From NCBI GenBank assembly GCA_963930645.1, contig OZ005662.1, forward strand, positions 3,477,436 through 3,541,435: 64,000 bases of DNA. The letters run 5' to 3'. This DNA comes from Salticus scenicus. Its lineage: Eukaryota; Arthropoda; Arachnida; Araneae; Salticidae. Position numbers and translations under genes: made by a program. Positions 21,405 through 33,303 of this stretch are shown piece by piece (position 1 is the stretch's first letter; each line of letters opens with the position of its first letter). The notes beneath the pieces were generated by a model that did not search any database, had not been told where the DNA came from, and saw only the letters and a program-made list of their open reading frames with translations.

Positions 21405-21830
21405 ATTATCCCTAAAAAAAGATTCCCTTTCTCCCTTCCCATGTTATCCAATGGGATTTTCGTTGCTTCGTTTTATAAAAATATCCCATTGAAAAATTAA
21501 GTTTTTCAAATTCTGTTTTTTGACTAATACTCTATGAACAGGTCGCCTTTTAGCTTCGTGAGCATTTTTTCGAAAATATTAGTTTAAATATTTTATTTCA
21601 ATAAGTAAATTATGGACTCAAAGTTTGGATCTCTAAGAAAATACATAAATTTATTTTTTCAAAAAATTGTTCACTAAGCTAAAAGACAACCTGTTCAAAG
21701 AGTAATAGTCAAAAAACAGAATTTGAAAAACTTCAGTTTTGAATCAGATATTTTTATAAAACGAAGCAATGAAAATCCCGTTGGATAACATGGGAAAAGA
21801 GAAAGGGAGCTACCTGACTGATGTACAGCC
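21405..21830. repeat. Hairpin repeat of about 425 bp
   Basis: Imperfect arms of ~190 bases: TTCCCATGTTATCCAATGGG near 21436 pairs with CCCGTTGGATAACATGGGAA near 21778, and TTTTTTGACTAATACTCT near 21512 with AGAGTAATAGTCAAAAAA. No target duplication was identified, so it is either an old MITE or a foldback. No coding. Confidence 0.7.
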
Positions 21831-22860
21831 TTAACACATAGAGTTGTCAAGTTTATACGATTCAACAGAAAATTCAAAAACGTGGTACATAAAAAGTTTT
21901 TTTTATGTGTAATTATTTTTATTTAGTTTTTTATTTTTATTTTATTTTATTTTATTCATTTATTTATTTTTTTTTTTTATTTTATTTATTTTTTTTTTTT
22001 TTTGCTAAAAATTAAGTGAAGGTGTCACTGCCGTTACGAAAGCGCCATCTGTTAAACCACTTATATCAAAGTTTACAAATGTCAACTTATGTCAAGGTAC
22101 AAAAATATATAAGTTTATATAAATTTTTGTGTATTAATGTTTTAGATCTGCCACATCAAATACGGAAAAACAGACATTTTCTAAAAATACTGATATCATA
22201 TTCTGGACCCCTCAAACATGACACACACATAGACCAACCGTTAAAAACACGATTTTCGTATTCAGGGACCTCAAAACATGCAAATATAACAAAAACTATC
22301 TTTCGAAAATTTGACCCCAAAACAGTACTTTCTCTACCTTATGGGTAAGTAAAAATTTGACAATGCTGTCCAAAATTTCATCCTTTTTGCACTCTCTACT
22401 ACAGAGCTATTATAGTGCCAATCTAGACGATCTAAAGGGACGAAGGATTTTTCAGTATCATTTTATGACATTTAATGACATACATTGAAAATTTTCTAGG
22501 TTAAGTAAACTGGATGATCTGAGCGTCCTAACTATTAAAAAACAATTTGTGACGGAAAAAAGAATAAAAGTAACTTCCTTTGTACAGTTTTTATAGAATT
22601 ATATAGGCGTAATAAATCTTCTTTTTCCTGATATCTGTGACCCTTGACTTCTTTGCAGTATCTTTATACCCAAAATCTGTTTTGTCGAGTTTAATTTTTA
22701 ATTATTTTTTCATCTTTAAGAGAATGGATATAAACCATAATTTCTCTGCCAATTTCACCGAGTTTTCTGTAATAAATTAATTCTCTGCCAACTTCCGTTT
22801 TCGCACCGGTAAAAATTTACATAATTTTTTGTTTTAGCAATTGACCTATTCCAATCACCT
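21831..22860. other. Spacer with T-rich low-complexity tract and a dispersed repeat
   Basis: 21899-22005 is T-rich simple sequence. 22195-22345 shares a ~130-base direct repeat with 27885-28020 (CAAAACATGCAAATATAAC versus CAAAACATGTAAATGTAAC, then ACAGTACTTTCTCT-type text). I recognise no gene; the 110-codon plus-strand ORF here is repeat sequence. Confidence 0.45.
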
Positions 22861-22894
22861 CGTTTATCTATCTATCTATCTCTCTCTATAAATA

Positions 22895-23606
22895 CGAGGG
22901 TTAATCTAGAAATAATGTTCCCATCAATATTTCAAACAGACAACACTTTATTCTCATAGCAATGTACATCGTTGGAAAGAAGACACATGCTCTATTTTTC
23001 GACATAAACGCCATCTTTTTCTACTCATTTTTGTTGATGGAGCTCCAGTTTCTGTATCCCAATGTCGTAGAGCTCCGCCGCCAACTCGTTAAGGAAGCGT
23101 TACACCCCAATTTTTCTGTCAGAGCTCTTCCCACTGTACTGCAAGAACTCCCAGGAATCCGGGCAAGTTCACGGGCGGTGATCCTCCTGTTTTGAAGCGC
23201 TTCGTGACAATTGCCTCCGAAACTGACTGTCTTCAACTCCATTCTTCATCATGGACGTCCTTCCGACCGGCACTAAACTCCTTGCACCACTTTTGGACGT
23301 GTTGAATGGACATACACTTGTCACCATACACGTCTGTCAACTGACGATTAATATCTACGGGTGGAGTCTCTTTGGCGTGCAAAAAGCGAATTACGGAATG
23401 AATCTCGTTCTTGGTGAGAGCAACAATGAGCAGCACGTCCATCTCGGACGGTTGCTGAGCCAAGTCTGAGCAGCGCAGCGAAACGCGGCCGGGCGGAATT
23501 GAGAGTGGAGGAACAGCCGCGCACAGCGCTGTTGCGAGATTTTGCCTCGAACCTTCCCGTGCAGCTGGAACTCTTTGGGAACCTTATATCTGGATCAACC
23601 CTCGTG
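22895..23606 (-). mobile_element. mariner deletion derivative (712 bp)
   Basis: TA dinucleotides flank inverted ends: left CGAGGGTTAATCTAGAAATA; right, reverse complemented, CACGAGGGTTGATCCAGATA. The left end lacks two outer bases. The interior keeps the 5' part of a mariner transposase gene on the minus strand and lacks the catalytic DDD region, so it could only move in trans. It is more GC-rich than its surroundings. Confidence 0.88.
23021..23463 (-). pseudogene. mariner transposase N-terminal fragment
   Basis: From 23463 the minus strand reads MAQQPSEMDV...KNEIHSVIRFLHAKETPP, then QHVQKWCKEFSAGRKDVHDEE. This is the N-terminal helix-turn-helix domain of mariner/SETMAR-type transposases (EIRSVIRFL...QVRKWCREF..GR.DVHDEE). 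A frameshift near 23235 leads into the second part (NRRITARELA...TVGRALTEKLG), the second HTH. The catalytic domain is deleted. About 147 of roughly 345 residues remain. Non-functional. Confidence 0.85.
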
Positions 23607-23624
23607 TATATATGTATAATGAAA

Positions 23625-24765
23625 ATTTTGTCATCACGATAACTCCCGAAATAATACTCCAAATTGAACGAAATTTGGATAACGAACTTACCTTATAAAT
23701 ATCTTGGATGAGTTCGTAAACCAAGTTACTCCGCCTTTTTAAGTGGCGGCCACTTGAAAAATTTCAAATCCACATTGTGAAAAGCACATTTAAGGCCGGA
23801 TTTGCTTGAATTTTGATGCAAATATAGACCACATAAGGGTCTCAGCTAAGTTTATTAATGAACTTTATCTGCCCTTTTTAACAAAGTGGTGGATATCTTA
23901 ATTTAAGTAGGGCTACTTGAAATCCCGCTACCGCTTGAAAATTTAACGTCACAATAACTTCCAAAATAATACACTGAGAAAAATAATATACCGCCTTCCA
24001 CTAGAATCAATAAGTGGCCATTTTCTAAATCCCTTAACTAGAAATATAGATTTCCGAGCTATGCGCATAAGGCACGCCAATAAACTGAATAGACGAAATT
24101 ATCGAGAATTTCTAGTGTACACATTTCTAGAGGGTAAATCAATATTCTGAATATTCTAAATATTCTGAATCATTTGTATTGCGAGAGATTCTCGCTTGAT
24201 TTTCTAGAATTTGGTAACAAACCAAGATTATAGTTGCTGAAACCCGCTTCTTGTAGTCTCATTTATTTACAGAGATTTTTAAATAACTTTGCCCTCGATA
24301 ATATAGGCAAACTCTCTAGAATTCTGATAGGGGCTTCTAGAACTCGCTTTCCAGGGGGACTAGAATTTATAAGGATGACATGGAACTATTTATTCTAGAG
24401 CCACAATTTAAATTCTAGATGTCAGTTACAGAATTTTTTCTCAGTGTACTCCAAATAGAACAAAATTTGGGTAGTGATCTTACCTTATGAATATCTTGTA
24501 TGAATTTGTTAGCCAAGTTGCCCCGCCATTTTGTTTTCAAGTGGAGACCAAATGAAAAATTTGGAATTCCCACTAAAAAAGCGTATTCCGAATATGTTTA
24601 AATTTTCAGGTATACATAGACCAAATAAGCGTTTCAACCAAGTTTATTAATGAACTTTATCCGTCATTTTTAACAAAGTGGCAGATATCTTAGACCAAGC
24701 GGAGCCACTTGAAATAAAGCTACCACTTGAAAATTTATAATCATGATAACTTCCGAAATAATACT
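23625..24765. repeat. Satellite array, left block
   Basis: Tandem units of about 300-320 bases (a dimer of ~150-base half units). Recurring text includes ATAACTTCCGAAATAATACT, TATCTTGGATGAGTTCGTAA, CCAAGTTACTCCGCC, GGCGGCCACTTGAAA and GTTTATTAATGAACTTTATC. A 475-bp MITE interrupts it. The array stops at 24765 in mid-unit and resumes in phase at 39325. Confidence 0.88.
23972..24446. mobile_element. TA-flanked MITE with CACTGAGAAAA ends (475 bp)
   Basis: TA flanks (23970-23971, 24447-24448). The ends are CACTGAGAAAAAT and, reverse complemented from the right, CACTGAGAAAAAATTC. The satellite reads through when it is excised. The interior has many TCTAGAA-type motifs on both strands. Non-coding; probably Tc1/mariner class by target site only. 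Confidence 0.85.
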
Positions 24766-25125
24766 TCCCAGACAGCACAGAGAACTTGCATTAAGCTATC
24801 GTCAACATTGACAACTCAAGTCAAGAAACTTGCATTGAGCTTGACATCTCAAGCCTGTAAGTTTAATGCAAGTCAAGATCAAGAATCCTAGTTTACACTT
24901 GTCCCACTTGCTTTAGACTTGATAGTTCAAACATGAATCAAGTAATATGTATCAAGCATGCACTGAGTTTGCCAGAGCTCATACGAATCAAGTAATACAC
25001 ATCAAGTATGAATTATACTTGCTGCGCCAAAGTATGAATTATACTTGCTGCATCAAATATGAATTATACTTGATGCAGCAAACGTGAATCAAATTTTACT
25101 TGCCAAGCATGTTTTTAACATGATA

Positions 25126-25342
25126 CAGTCGGCAGCAAAAGTGTCCGAGCACTAGCAAAAATTCCTATGTAAAAAGAAAAAATTCACTTAATACTGTTTT
25201 GTTAAATAAATTCTTGTCGAATCATGTTCATAGACTGACTAAGAACAGAACTCAACAAGGATTTATTTAACAAAACTGTATTAAGTGTCATTTTTTTACA
25301 TAGGAATTTTTGGTAGTGCTCGGACACTTTTACAGCCGACTG
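25126..25342. mobile_element. Palindromic TA MITE, copy D (217 bp)
   Basis: TA flanks (25124-25125, 25343-25344). It begins CAGTCGGCAGCAAAAGTGTC and ends GGACACTTTTACAGCCGACTG. One of the best-preserved copies of the family. Non-coding. Confidence 0.9.
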
Positions 25343-25344
25343 TA

Positions 25345-26405
25345 CATCAAACGCAAAGGAACTTTCTACTTATCGTCGCCGGAAGCCAGCTGCGGAGAAA
25401 TGATTCTCTTCTCTACTCTACAGCGTACATGAAGCAAATATTGTTTATCAAGCATGCTTTTAATGGCATGCATTCCTCGCCGACAGCTAAAGCTCATGTT
25501 ATTCTACACAGAAATTTATTTACAGAATGACTCATAACCTAATGTATTTATTTAAATTCCTTTTTCACTTTTGGAAAAACCACAACCGTTAAATACGTTC
25601 TCGTTTTCCAAAAATTTATCTTTTAAATTTCAATAACTCCTCGTAAAGAAAAAAGAAGCGAAAAATGCAATTGTTTAATGTTTCGTATTTTTAAAGTAAA
25701 AAATAAAAACTTTATTAAACTACTTTTATAAAATATATACAAATTTAAATATTGTGAATTTTCCCAGTATGAAAATGGATTTAAAAAAAAAAAAAAACAT
25801 AAGATAATGATTAATTCTATAAATAAATTTCCCCATAGAATAATATGGGTTTTGGCTGTCGGAGGAGATAGTTATTCTACGCTCTTAACCTGATGTAGAT
25901 AACTTAATGCATTCTTATTTCTGAGACGATCAATCACATTTCTTGTAGATTTTTGGTGAGTTATCCAAATTAATTTTTACAAGAACAGAAAATGATTTTG
26001 TCCAGAATTTGAACTTGGGCACTCATGTTAACTTCCAACCCTCTTTCAACTCAGTTCTAGTCTAGGATGATAACTCACATGGCTCGTTCATGTGAAAGTT
26101 AAAAATTTTGAATTTATCTGTTCTGGGAATATGAACTCAGTCTTAGAAGAAAATTATTTATTTTAACTCCATAGCTGTTTGATGGCAATTAGATATTTAG
26201 GATAATAATTTCCACCATTTATACAATAATTTTTTGGTGTATTGAATAAATAAATTTTTACAGGAGCGAAAAGGGAGACAGCGTTAGGACGTTAACTCAG
26301 AGGATCTAGGTCTGAACTTGGCCTAATCCCTTTTCGTTGTTGTAAAACATCGACCAGTATATTAAAAATTTATTGCATAAATGATCAAAGTTATTTTTCT
26401 AATTA
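25345..26405. other. Left interior of the 14.56-kb element, with a tRNA/SINE-like remnant
   Basis: No gene was recognised. 26270-26400 (GACAGCGTTAGGACG..., then TTAAAAATTTATTGCATAAA) resembles 27175-27320 and may be a diverged SINE. 25380-25440 is less AT-rich, but its ORF has no domain. Confidence 0.4.
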
Positions 26406-27008
26406 CACTGCTCGGCAGGAAAAATGCCTCTGGCACCATTTCAGCATATTCTTATGTAAAATGACCTCCTGAATCCGAATAAGACGCCCATTTTGCCCTA
26501 TTACCCACAATCTTTTAGGAATGGACCCCTATTTTTATGATTTTTGGTGATTTTGTGGCTATAAATTTGATTTTTAGAAGGTGGGAGCATTATTTTAACC
26601 GTTAAATATCTTCTGAGGGGCTACAGAGTTGGAAAATTCTAAAACATGGACATTTGCAACAAGGGATTTTTTTTTTATTTTTTTTTTTTTTTTGGGGGGG
26701 GGGGGGGGATTTGCCACTGAAATTATGTATTACATATCTTATATTTTTTTTAATCTGTTATTAATGTTATTTTTTAAACTTTATATATTTTTCGTTTTAG
26801 GTGTTAAATTTATTCTTTTTCATTCTTCAAATCAAATTCATAGTCATAAAATTATCGAACAGGGAAAGAAATTGAGGGGGGAGTCGTGTATTTAGAAAAC
26901 TGTGGGTGATTGGGCAAAATGGGGGTCATATTCGGATTCAGGAGGTTATTTTACACAAGAAACAGCAAAAATGGTATCAGATCTCGATTTTCTTTTTTCA
27001 GAGCAGTG
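26406..27008. mobile_element. Long-TIR non-autonomous element, copy 1 (603 bp)
   Basis: Inverted arms of about 115 bases: left CACTGCTCGGCAGG..., including ATGTAAAATGACCTCCTGAA; right, reverse complemented, CACTGCTCTGAAAA..., including GTAAAATAACCTCCTGAATC. The flanks read TTA on the left and TTA on the right (TA or TTA target). Interior has poly-T and a poly-G tract (26694-26709). Copy 2 is at 29813-30425 in the same orientation. Confidence 0.82.
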
Positions 27009-27169
27009 TTATTTATTATTATCCAGTAATTATGGAATTAAAATTAAATGAATTTCTATCATGGTACTGTGTTTGTATTGGCAGAACAAATGTAGAAAAA
27101 TAAATAAAGTAAATAAAATCAAATGTCTTATCAGCAAATCATGCAGGTCAGTTCTCATTCACGCATCGA

Positions 27170-27320
27170 TGCATTCACGATTCTTCAGTTGGTACAGCGT
27201 TTGAATCGTTAATGCAAAAGTCTTAGATTCAAATCCTGACCTAGACGCTATTCATTCTCGTAAATTTTAATTAGATAAATCCATTAAAAACTTATTGCAT
27301 AAATTGTCGAAGTTATCATA
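27170..27320 (+). mobile_element. tRNA-like SINE remnant
   Basis: TCTTCAGTTGGTACAGCG (A-box-like) is followed ~35 bases later by AGATTCAAATCCTGAC (B-box-like), then a tail with ATTAAAAACTTATTGCATAA. The tail is shared with 26360-26400. It cannot be a functional tRNA: no clean acceptor stem is seen. Confidence 0.5.
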
Positions 27321-27476
27321 GTAGTTGGACTGGAAACATAAATTTAAGTTGAACTTCTAGATTAAAGTTTTTAACGTCACTCACTGACGTTAACATAATT
27401 ACTTTTCATATTTTATATAGCTAATAATATAAATTTTATGAATTAGTAGCCAAATTAAGCCTAAAAGTTGCATGTG

Positions 27477-27481
<5 letters not shown>

Positions 27482-27532
<51 letters not shown>
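27482..27532. repeat. (TA)n microsatellite
   Basis: A TA run of about 50 bases. Confidence 0.95.
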
Positions 27533-27538
<6 letters not shown>

Positions 27539-28620
27539 TAAAAAGAGAGTGATGGGACAGAGCAGTTCATGGAGGGATGGGACATGTATGAAAAGTAAGA
27601 AGAATGAAGATTCTGATACTCTATAAACAGAGAATATCAATAGGCAAATGTATGACTAGATGGAAGAGAAAATGCAACGAAACAAATTCAAAATCATGGA
27701 AAATTACTGGTGTGGCACTCACACGAGTTTTGTCTACCTTTTTAACTTTTAAAAATACTTTATTTACCATATATGTATGAGGAGTTAATTTTCATTCCTG
27801 AGCAGTTTTCCTGGATATGGTAAAATATAGAAAAGAAATTACATTCATCAATTACAGTTAGGATTTCTTGGTAATATTTGTTCTTCAGATATGCTGATAA
27901 CACACGCAGACTGGCCACTAAAAACCTTGTTAATGTTCAGGAAACCACAAAACATGTAAATGTAACAAAAACCTAATTTTGAATATTTGAACTAAAAACA
28001 ATACTTTCTCTGCTAGAAGTAAAAAAAAAAAAAAAATGATGACCTAATCGAGCATTTGAAAATTTTATTTAAGTGGTACATTATATTCTAACGTTGGATA
28101 AAATAGATGTTATTAATAATTAATTAATCTTACATACATAGTGACCCACTGTTTTTGTCATTTTTCATAGTATGCCTGTATATTATGTACTTATTTTAAC
28201 TTTATAAACCTGCCCCATCCCTCCCTCATATAAGGGAGGGATGGGAAATTTTTGACTATGTTAATTGGCTTATGAAATTAATATTTTAATAATACCATCA
28301 AATTTATATTTTTAAAATATGTTAAAGTGTTTCAATTTGTTTCACGGAAACTTACAGTGTTGCACCAGTAAAGTAAATTTGTAAAATTATGTTTGTCAAA
28401 AGTCTCTCATCTGTCCCTACTTTCCCCTATATATATATATGGGATTTGTTGTGTTACTTTATTGATTCATATGTTTTGCAGGCTGTTGATTAGTGGATCT
28501 GGTTTCTTTACATTAGTGTATTTCATCCACAGATAATTTTTTTTAAATCTTATTGGTCATTGGTGTTTCAATGACGTTGTATCTGTTGCTTGGCTTCTAC
28601 TATGCTTAATAGATCGTCTT

Positions 28621-28659
<39 letters not shown>

Positions 28660-28680
28660 GTAAAAGCCGAGAAATATCTA
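27533..28680. other. Non-coding interior with dispersed repeat and hairpin
   Basis: 27885-28020 matches the dispersed repeat at 22195-22345. 28214-28245 is a perfect hairpin with 13-base arms CCCATCCCTCCCT/AGGGAGGGATGGG and loop CATATA. 28622-28654 is a (TA)n run. No gene was recognised. Confidence 0.5.
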
Positions 28681-28709
28681 TATAATATAAAAATAATACT
28701 TTAAAACAT

Positions 28710-28888
28710 ATTTAAATTTTAAAACCTCTTCACACACCATAAATTTTAAGCCAGAATAACCGTTGCTTTTGCCTCCAAAGCAGTAGCACGTGTTTTTTTG
28801 CACCTGATGAAGAAAGGCTACGTTTTTTCGAAACCGGTTGTGCTGGCTTAAAATTTATGGTGTGTGAAGAAGTTTTAAAATTTAAATA
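28710..28888 (+). repeat. Hairpin repeat with hammerhead-like core motifs
   Basis: The arms TTTAAATTTTAAAACCTCTT, continuing through CACACACCATAAATTTTAAG, and their complement form a ~180-base hairpin. Within the right half, CTGATGA (28804-28810) and CGAAAC (28829-28834) bracket an AGAAA.../TTTTTTC pair, the arrangement of hammerhead ribozyme core strands. The helix continuing from GAAAC (CGGTTGTGCTGGC) pairs imperfectly with GCCAGAATAACCG upstream. A hammerhead in a Penelope-like or retrozyme repeat is possible; the cleavage-site side is one base off a canonical fold. Confidence 0.55.
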
Positions 28889-29812
28889 TTGGTTGCACAC
28901 CAGTTTGTGATTTTAAAACATAGTGAATGCCGAGGAACAGAAACAAAATAACTGAATATATCCTTTTATTATCAAAAGGATTATATGTATATATTGTATT
29001 TTTTCAGGAGTTATAAGACAAATTACCTAGTATTTATAATAACTTTTACTGGATTCAAACCTTTACTAGTTTGTTAATTGCTATATATATATATATTTTT
29101 TTTTTTTTTTTGGAATTTATGTTTTACTCTTTTAGTTGATATTCTAATCGTAGTTTCTATGAATGAAGCATACAGCAGGGTTCTCAGCAATCACTATTTT
29201 GAATACCTTTTTTCTATAAGGCAATCTGTGCATTATTCTTTCGACGATATATATACTACAAATGATTAATAATTAAAAAAAAAAAAAAAAAATGGTAATC
29301 AAATTAGTGACTGCTGAGAGCCCTACATAGAGAAAATGGATTATTTGTATTTGCAGATTATTTTATTTGCTCAGGATTACATTGCATCGCACATCAGAGA
29401 AGTTGCATAGAAAAATCAGCCTAAGGATAAGAATAAAGCATTGATTAGCCTACAATAAAACTGACATAAATGTATCTCATGTGGGTAAATTGCGAGATAA
29501 AGATATGGTGCTTTTCGTGCCCATTGCGGTACCTCATACACATTTTTCAGTTAAAGGAACTCAATTGTGTTATTTTTGTCTTATGTACCTTTTCTTGCCA
29601 ATATCTCAATCCAAGGTAATTTTTGCACTTTGAATAGCTTTTAACGTCAGCTTAACAAAGAAAAAATGTCCTTTTGTTTGAAGTAAAAACTGCATTAAAG
29701 TCATCTTTTCTTCCTTAAAAAACTAACACGTACGCTTTTACTTGTATCCTTAATATAAAATTAGTAATTTTAAATGAGAATTTAAGATGATACAATATTA
29801 TCTAAAAGATTA
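28889..29812. other. AT-rich interior, nothing recognised
   Basis: Short poly-A/T runs (29095-29112, 29275-29293). ORFs under 65 codons without domain features. Confidence 0.4.
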
Positions 29813-30425
29813 CATTGCTTGGCATGAAAATTGCCTTTAACACCATTTCAACATATTCTTATGTAAAATGACCTCCTGAATCCGAATAGGACGCCCATTT
29901 ACCCTATCACCCACCGATGTTTAGGAATGGCCCCCTATTTTTATCGTTTTTCGGTGATTTTATGGCTATAAATTTGATTTTTAGGAGGGGGGTAGGATTA
30001 TTTTAACCGTTAAATATCTTTTGAGGGGCTACAGAGTTGGAAATTTGTAAAACATGGACATTTACGACAAGGATTTTTTTTTTTTTTTTTTTTTGGTGTG
30101 GGGGGGGGGGGGGGATTTACCAATGAAATTATGCATTATGTATCTCTTACATTTCTTTTTATCATTATTAATGTTATTTTTTAAACTTTACATATATTTT
30201 TTTTGTTTTTAGGTGTTCAATTAATTATTTTTCATTCTTCAAATCAAATTCATGGTCATAAAATTATTGAAGAGGGAATAAAATTGAGGGAGGGGATGGT
30301 GTTTCTAGAAAACGGTGGGTGACTGGACAGAATGGGAGTCCTATTCAGTTCAGGAGGTCATTTTACATAAAAATCAGAAAGAATTGTATCAGAATTCTTT
30401 TTTTTTTTTTTTTTTCAGAGCAGTG
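29813..30425. mobile_element. Long-TIR non-autonomous element, copy 2 (613 bp)
   Basis: Same layout and text as copy 1 (26406-27008): CATTGCTTGGCATG start, ATGTAAAATGACCTCCTGAA block, poly-T/poly-G interior, and a right end CAGAGCAGTG. Flanks TTA (left) and CTA (right). Confidence 0.82.
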
Positions 30426-31121
30426 CTATTAATAGTTTTACATAACAACTTTACTGTTTCAATATTTCTGGGTGTTAAGGAACTAGCAATTAATTAGTTC
30501 AAGTTATTTAATTTTGTGTAAAATTATATTTCCATATTAATGACATTGCATCGACTTTATAATTAAAAATAAATTTTAATTACACAATAAAATGTATACA
30601 ATTGAAATCCCTCAATATTTTTAGAATTTTAATCTCATGTACCGGACTTGATACAGAGAAAGAAAATAGTTCACAACTCTTGGTCGTCATTTCATTTCGC
30701 TTTAATCTAGAAAAAAGAAAGGAATAAATAGCGTACATTTATAAATTTCTAAAAACTAAAACACCATTTTGAAAAATAAAAAATACTTAAAGTTCGCATT
30801 TCATATTGTACTTGATTTTTTTTTTTTTTTTTTTTTTTTGTTCTGTTAAATATGTATAATATATTCGGAAGTGTACACTTTTTTCCACAAGTATTATATT
30901 ATTGCAAATTTCAAAAATATGTTTGATTTTCTTTCTGTATGTTTATGTTTTAGTTTATCAAAGCACAATTCAAAAACGTACTAACTGTCGACCATTATAT
31001 CAGGGATGGAACACGGGTGCAGAATTCCTACCACTATCAATGAAATAAAATTTTCGTAACTCAACTATATTATAGGCATAGAAATTTCTTGAACAAATAC
31101 CGGCATGAATTCTGAGCCAGT
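30426..31121. other. AT-rich interior left of the hAT element
   Basis: A poly-T tract at 30818-30839. 31000-31020 (ATCAGGGATGGAACACGGGT) resembles hAT-flanking text near 31110 and 36890, but no border was found. Confidence 0.35.
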
Positions 31122-31436
31122 GTTCCATCCAGTGTTGCAAAAAACCCACAGTTTTTCGTCAATGGGAATAAACCCGGGAATTTTGGGGAATAAACCCGGA
31201 ACTTTGGGGAATATTGGGAATTTTAAAAGTAAACAAAACCAGTTATTTTCAAAATGGAAGTTAGGGTTAGCACATTGAACATACATATACATAATATTTA
31301 AAATGTCAATAAGTATTGTATAAATTAGTTTTAAATGCAGGAGCAATTTTATTTTCAGGAAATACTGCTTCTGTTCATTGCAACTATTGCATAATACTTT
31401 TTTAATATATTTCCAAAAGAGAAACAAACTGACCAA

Positions 31437-32268
31437 TTTATTAAAATTTCGTCTTTTTTAAAAATTATTTCTAGCAAAAAAAAAAAATAATAAAATAAAA
31501 TAAAATAAAATTATGTGTGTTTGGTTTTAAACTTAAAAATATAGTTAAAGTAATATTACTTGATCAGAAAGGTCTTTAAAAGACTACTTAACTAAAATTT
31601 TATCATCTTAAATGCAATGATTTTAAGATATTTTTTTATTTCTTTTTTAAGGTTTTTCAATAAATATTCATTTTAAATGTTTCACAAACGAGTATAATCA
31701 ACTCTCTTTAATCTGCAATTAAATTTTTAATGTAAACAAACAAAAATAAATAAAAATAAAATTAAGAACTACTATAACATCAGTATTTAACAAAATTAAA
31801 AACAAACAATGATAAATATTTATTTCTGCACTTAAAAAATATTTTTATTTGTATTTTAAAAATAAATATGTATTACTTGAATATGCTCAAATTATTTACC
31901 TTCATATATGAATACGCAATTTTATTAATATTGAAGAAATATTTTATTCTGAAATTTATGAGAAATAGTCTTTTTATTTTAATGTCTATTTATGAAATAA
32001 TAACTGGCTTTGTATCTGTTGATTACAGGGACTTGATTGTATTTCCAAATTATTGCTGCTTAGAAAGTATTTTCTTTACTATATAGCTACGAATGCTTTT
32101 GCTAATGAATTATCACTACAATTTCATAAATTACTCATCCAGTTCTATAAAATGAGGTATATTATTTAATTTCTCTCTATAATGAATTTCAAATTGTTTG
32201 CTTAAGCGCAAAAGATACGAGAAATTTTCAACATTTGTCTCGCAGTCTTTATTTATAAGTTATAGCAA

Positions 32269-32304
<36 letters not shown>

Positions 32305-33151
32305 CAATGGCTTAAAAGCTTTTTGGTACCTACGTTTTATGTGGTCAACCAATAATTTCGCAAAAATATTATAAATTTACACCTACATAATCTTAAGGTA
32401 TTTTACAATGTTTCAATTTGATTGACAAATTAATACGCAAAAAAGCAACTTTTTTATATTCAACTTAATAAAAAGGTACTCTGAAAAAATGTTATTGTCA
32501 ATTGATTAATTATAATACAAATACAAGGTAAACATGTAAAATGCAGCCAAAATTTTTTGATTTTTGTTACTTAAAAAAAAAAAAAAGAAGAAAATAATAA
32601 AAAGGAATGTTTTTGCTGTTAATGCCCAAAATCTAACAGATAAATTCATCTAGGGATGAAATCCCAGTTAACAATGGATGCCCCATCACACTTTTTGACA
32701 ACTTCTGTTGGCGCAATCCCTGCCAGCTTGTAGGAGTGATTAACTTTCCAAGATGATGGCTGTTGTTGATTCTAACAATTGTTTTCACCTCACAAATTAC
32801 ATAATAATAATAATAAAAAAAAAAAAAAAAAAAAAAAAAAACATTAATAAACGCCTTTTTTAAATCTAAGTCACACCAACAAGCTAAAGAGGATCACACC
32901 AACAAAAGTCGCATCCAATATAAAAAGAAAAAGTACTAACTTTTTCTTTTGTCAGGAGTACCTGGTACTGGGATGAAACCCGTCTGGTGTTACCCTAACA
33001 TGTTAAATCTAAATACACACTTATATCTATTTCCGTGAGTATTTTTTGTCAGTGGTATTATTGAAACTAAAGATAACAAAAGAAAGGGGAAAAAAAAAAA
33101 AAAACCTCAGCTTTTCAACAACCAGTCAGAGAACCGCTGAAAAATCATTAA
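31437..33151. other. Non-coding 3' part of the hAT element
   Basis: AT-rich, with poly-T (32272-32302) and poly-A (32816-32841) runs. No ORF with recognisable domains. Possibly later insertions without readable borders. Confidence 0.45.
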
Positions 33152-33303
33152 CCGTAAAATCCCGAAAGTAACCCCCCTTTTTTTGAAAAGCAAAACGGAT
33201 AAATTTCAGGTGAGGGGGTTATAATCAAGATTCTTTAAAAAAATGAAGAAAAGGTAGGGGAGGTTATATTCGATGGAGGGGGTACTTTCGGGATTTTACG
33301 GTA
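33152..33303. mobile_element. Small hairpin MITE with CCGTAAAATCCCGAAAG ends
   Basis: The left arm CCGTAAAATCCCGAAAGTAA is mirrored by TACTTTCGGGATTTTACGG at the right, with C-rich then G-rich inner flanks. A related right half recurs at 33585-33640 (GGGGGGGTTACTTTCGGGAT). Target site not resolved (TA or TTA). Confidence 0.7.

Noticed and set aside
23251..23469. Plus-strand ORF of 72 codons
   Set aside because: Antisense to the mariner transposase fragment.
26629..26895. 88-codon ORF with long Phe and Gly runs
   Set aside because: Produced by poly-T and poly-G tracts in a non-autonomous element.
27175..27245. Possible tRNA gene
   Set aside because: A- and B-box-like text is present, but no acceptor stem or anticodon arm could be closed; treated as a SINE remnant.
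31065..31436. 123-codon minus-strand ORF
   Set aside because: Crosses the left terminal repeat and the target duplication of the hAT element, so it cannot be an ancestral gene.
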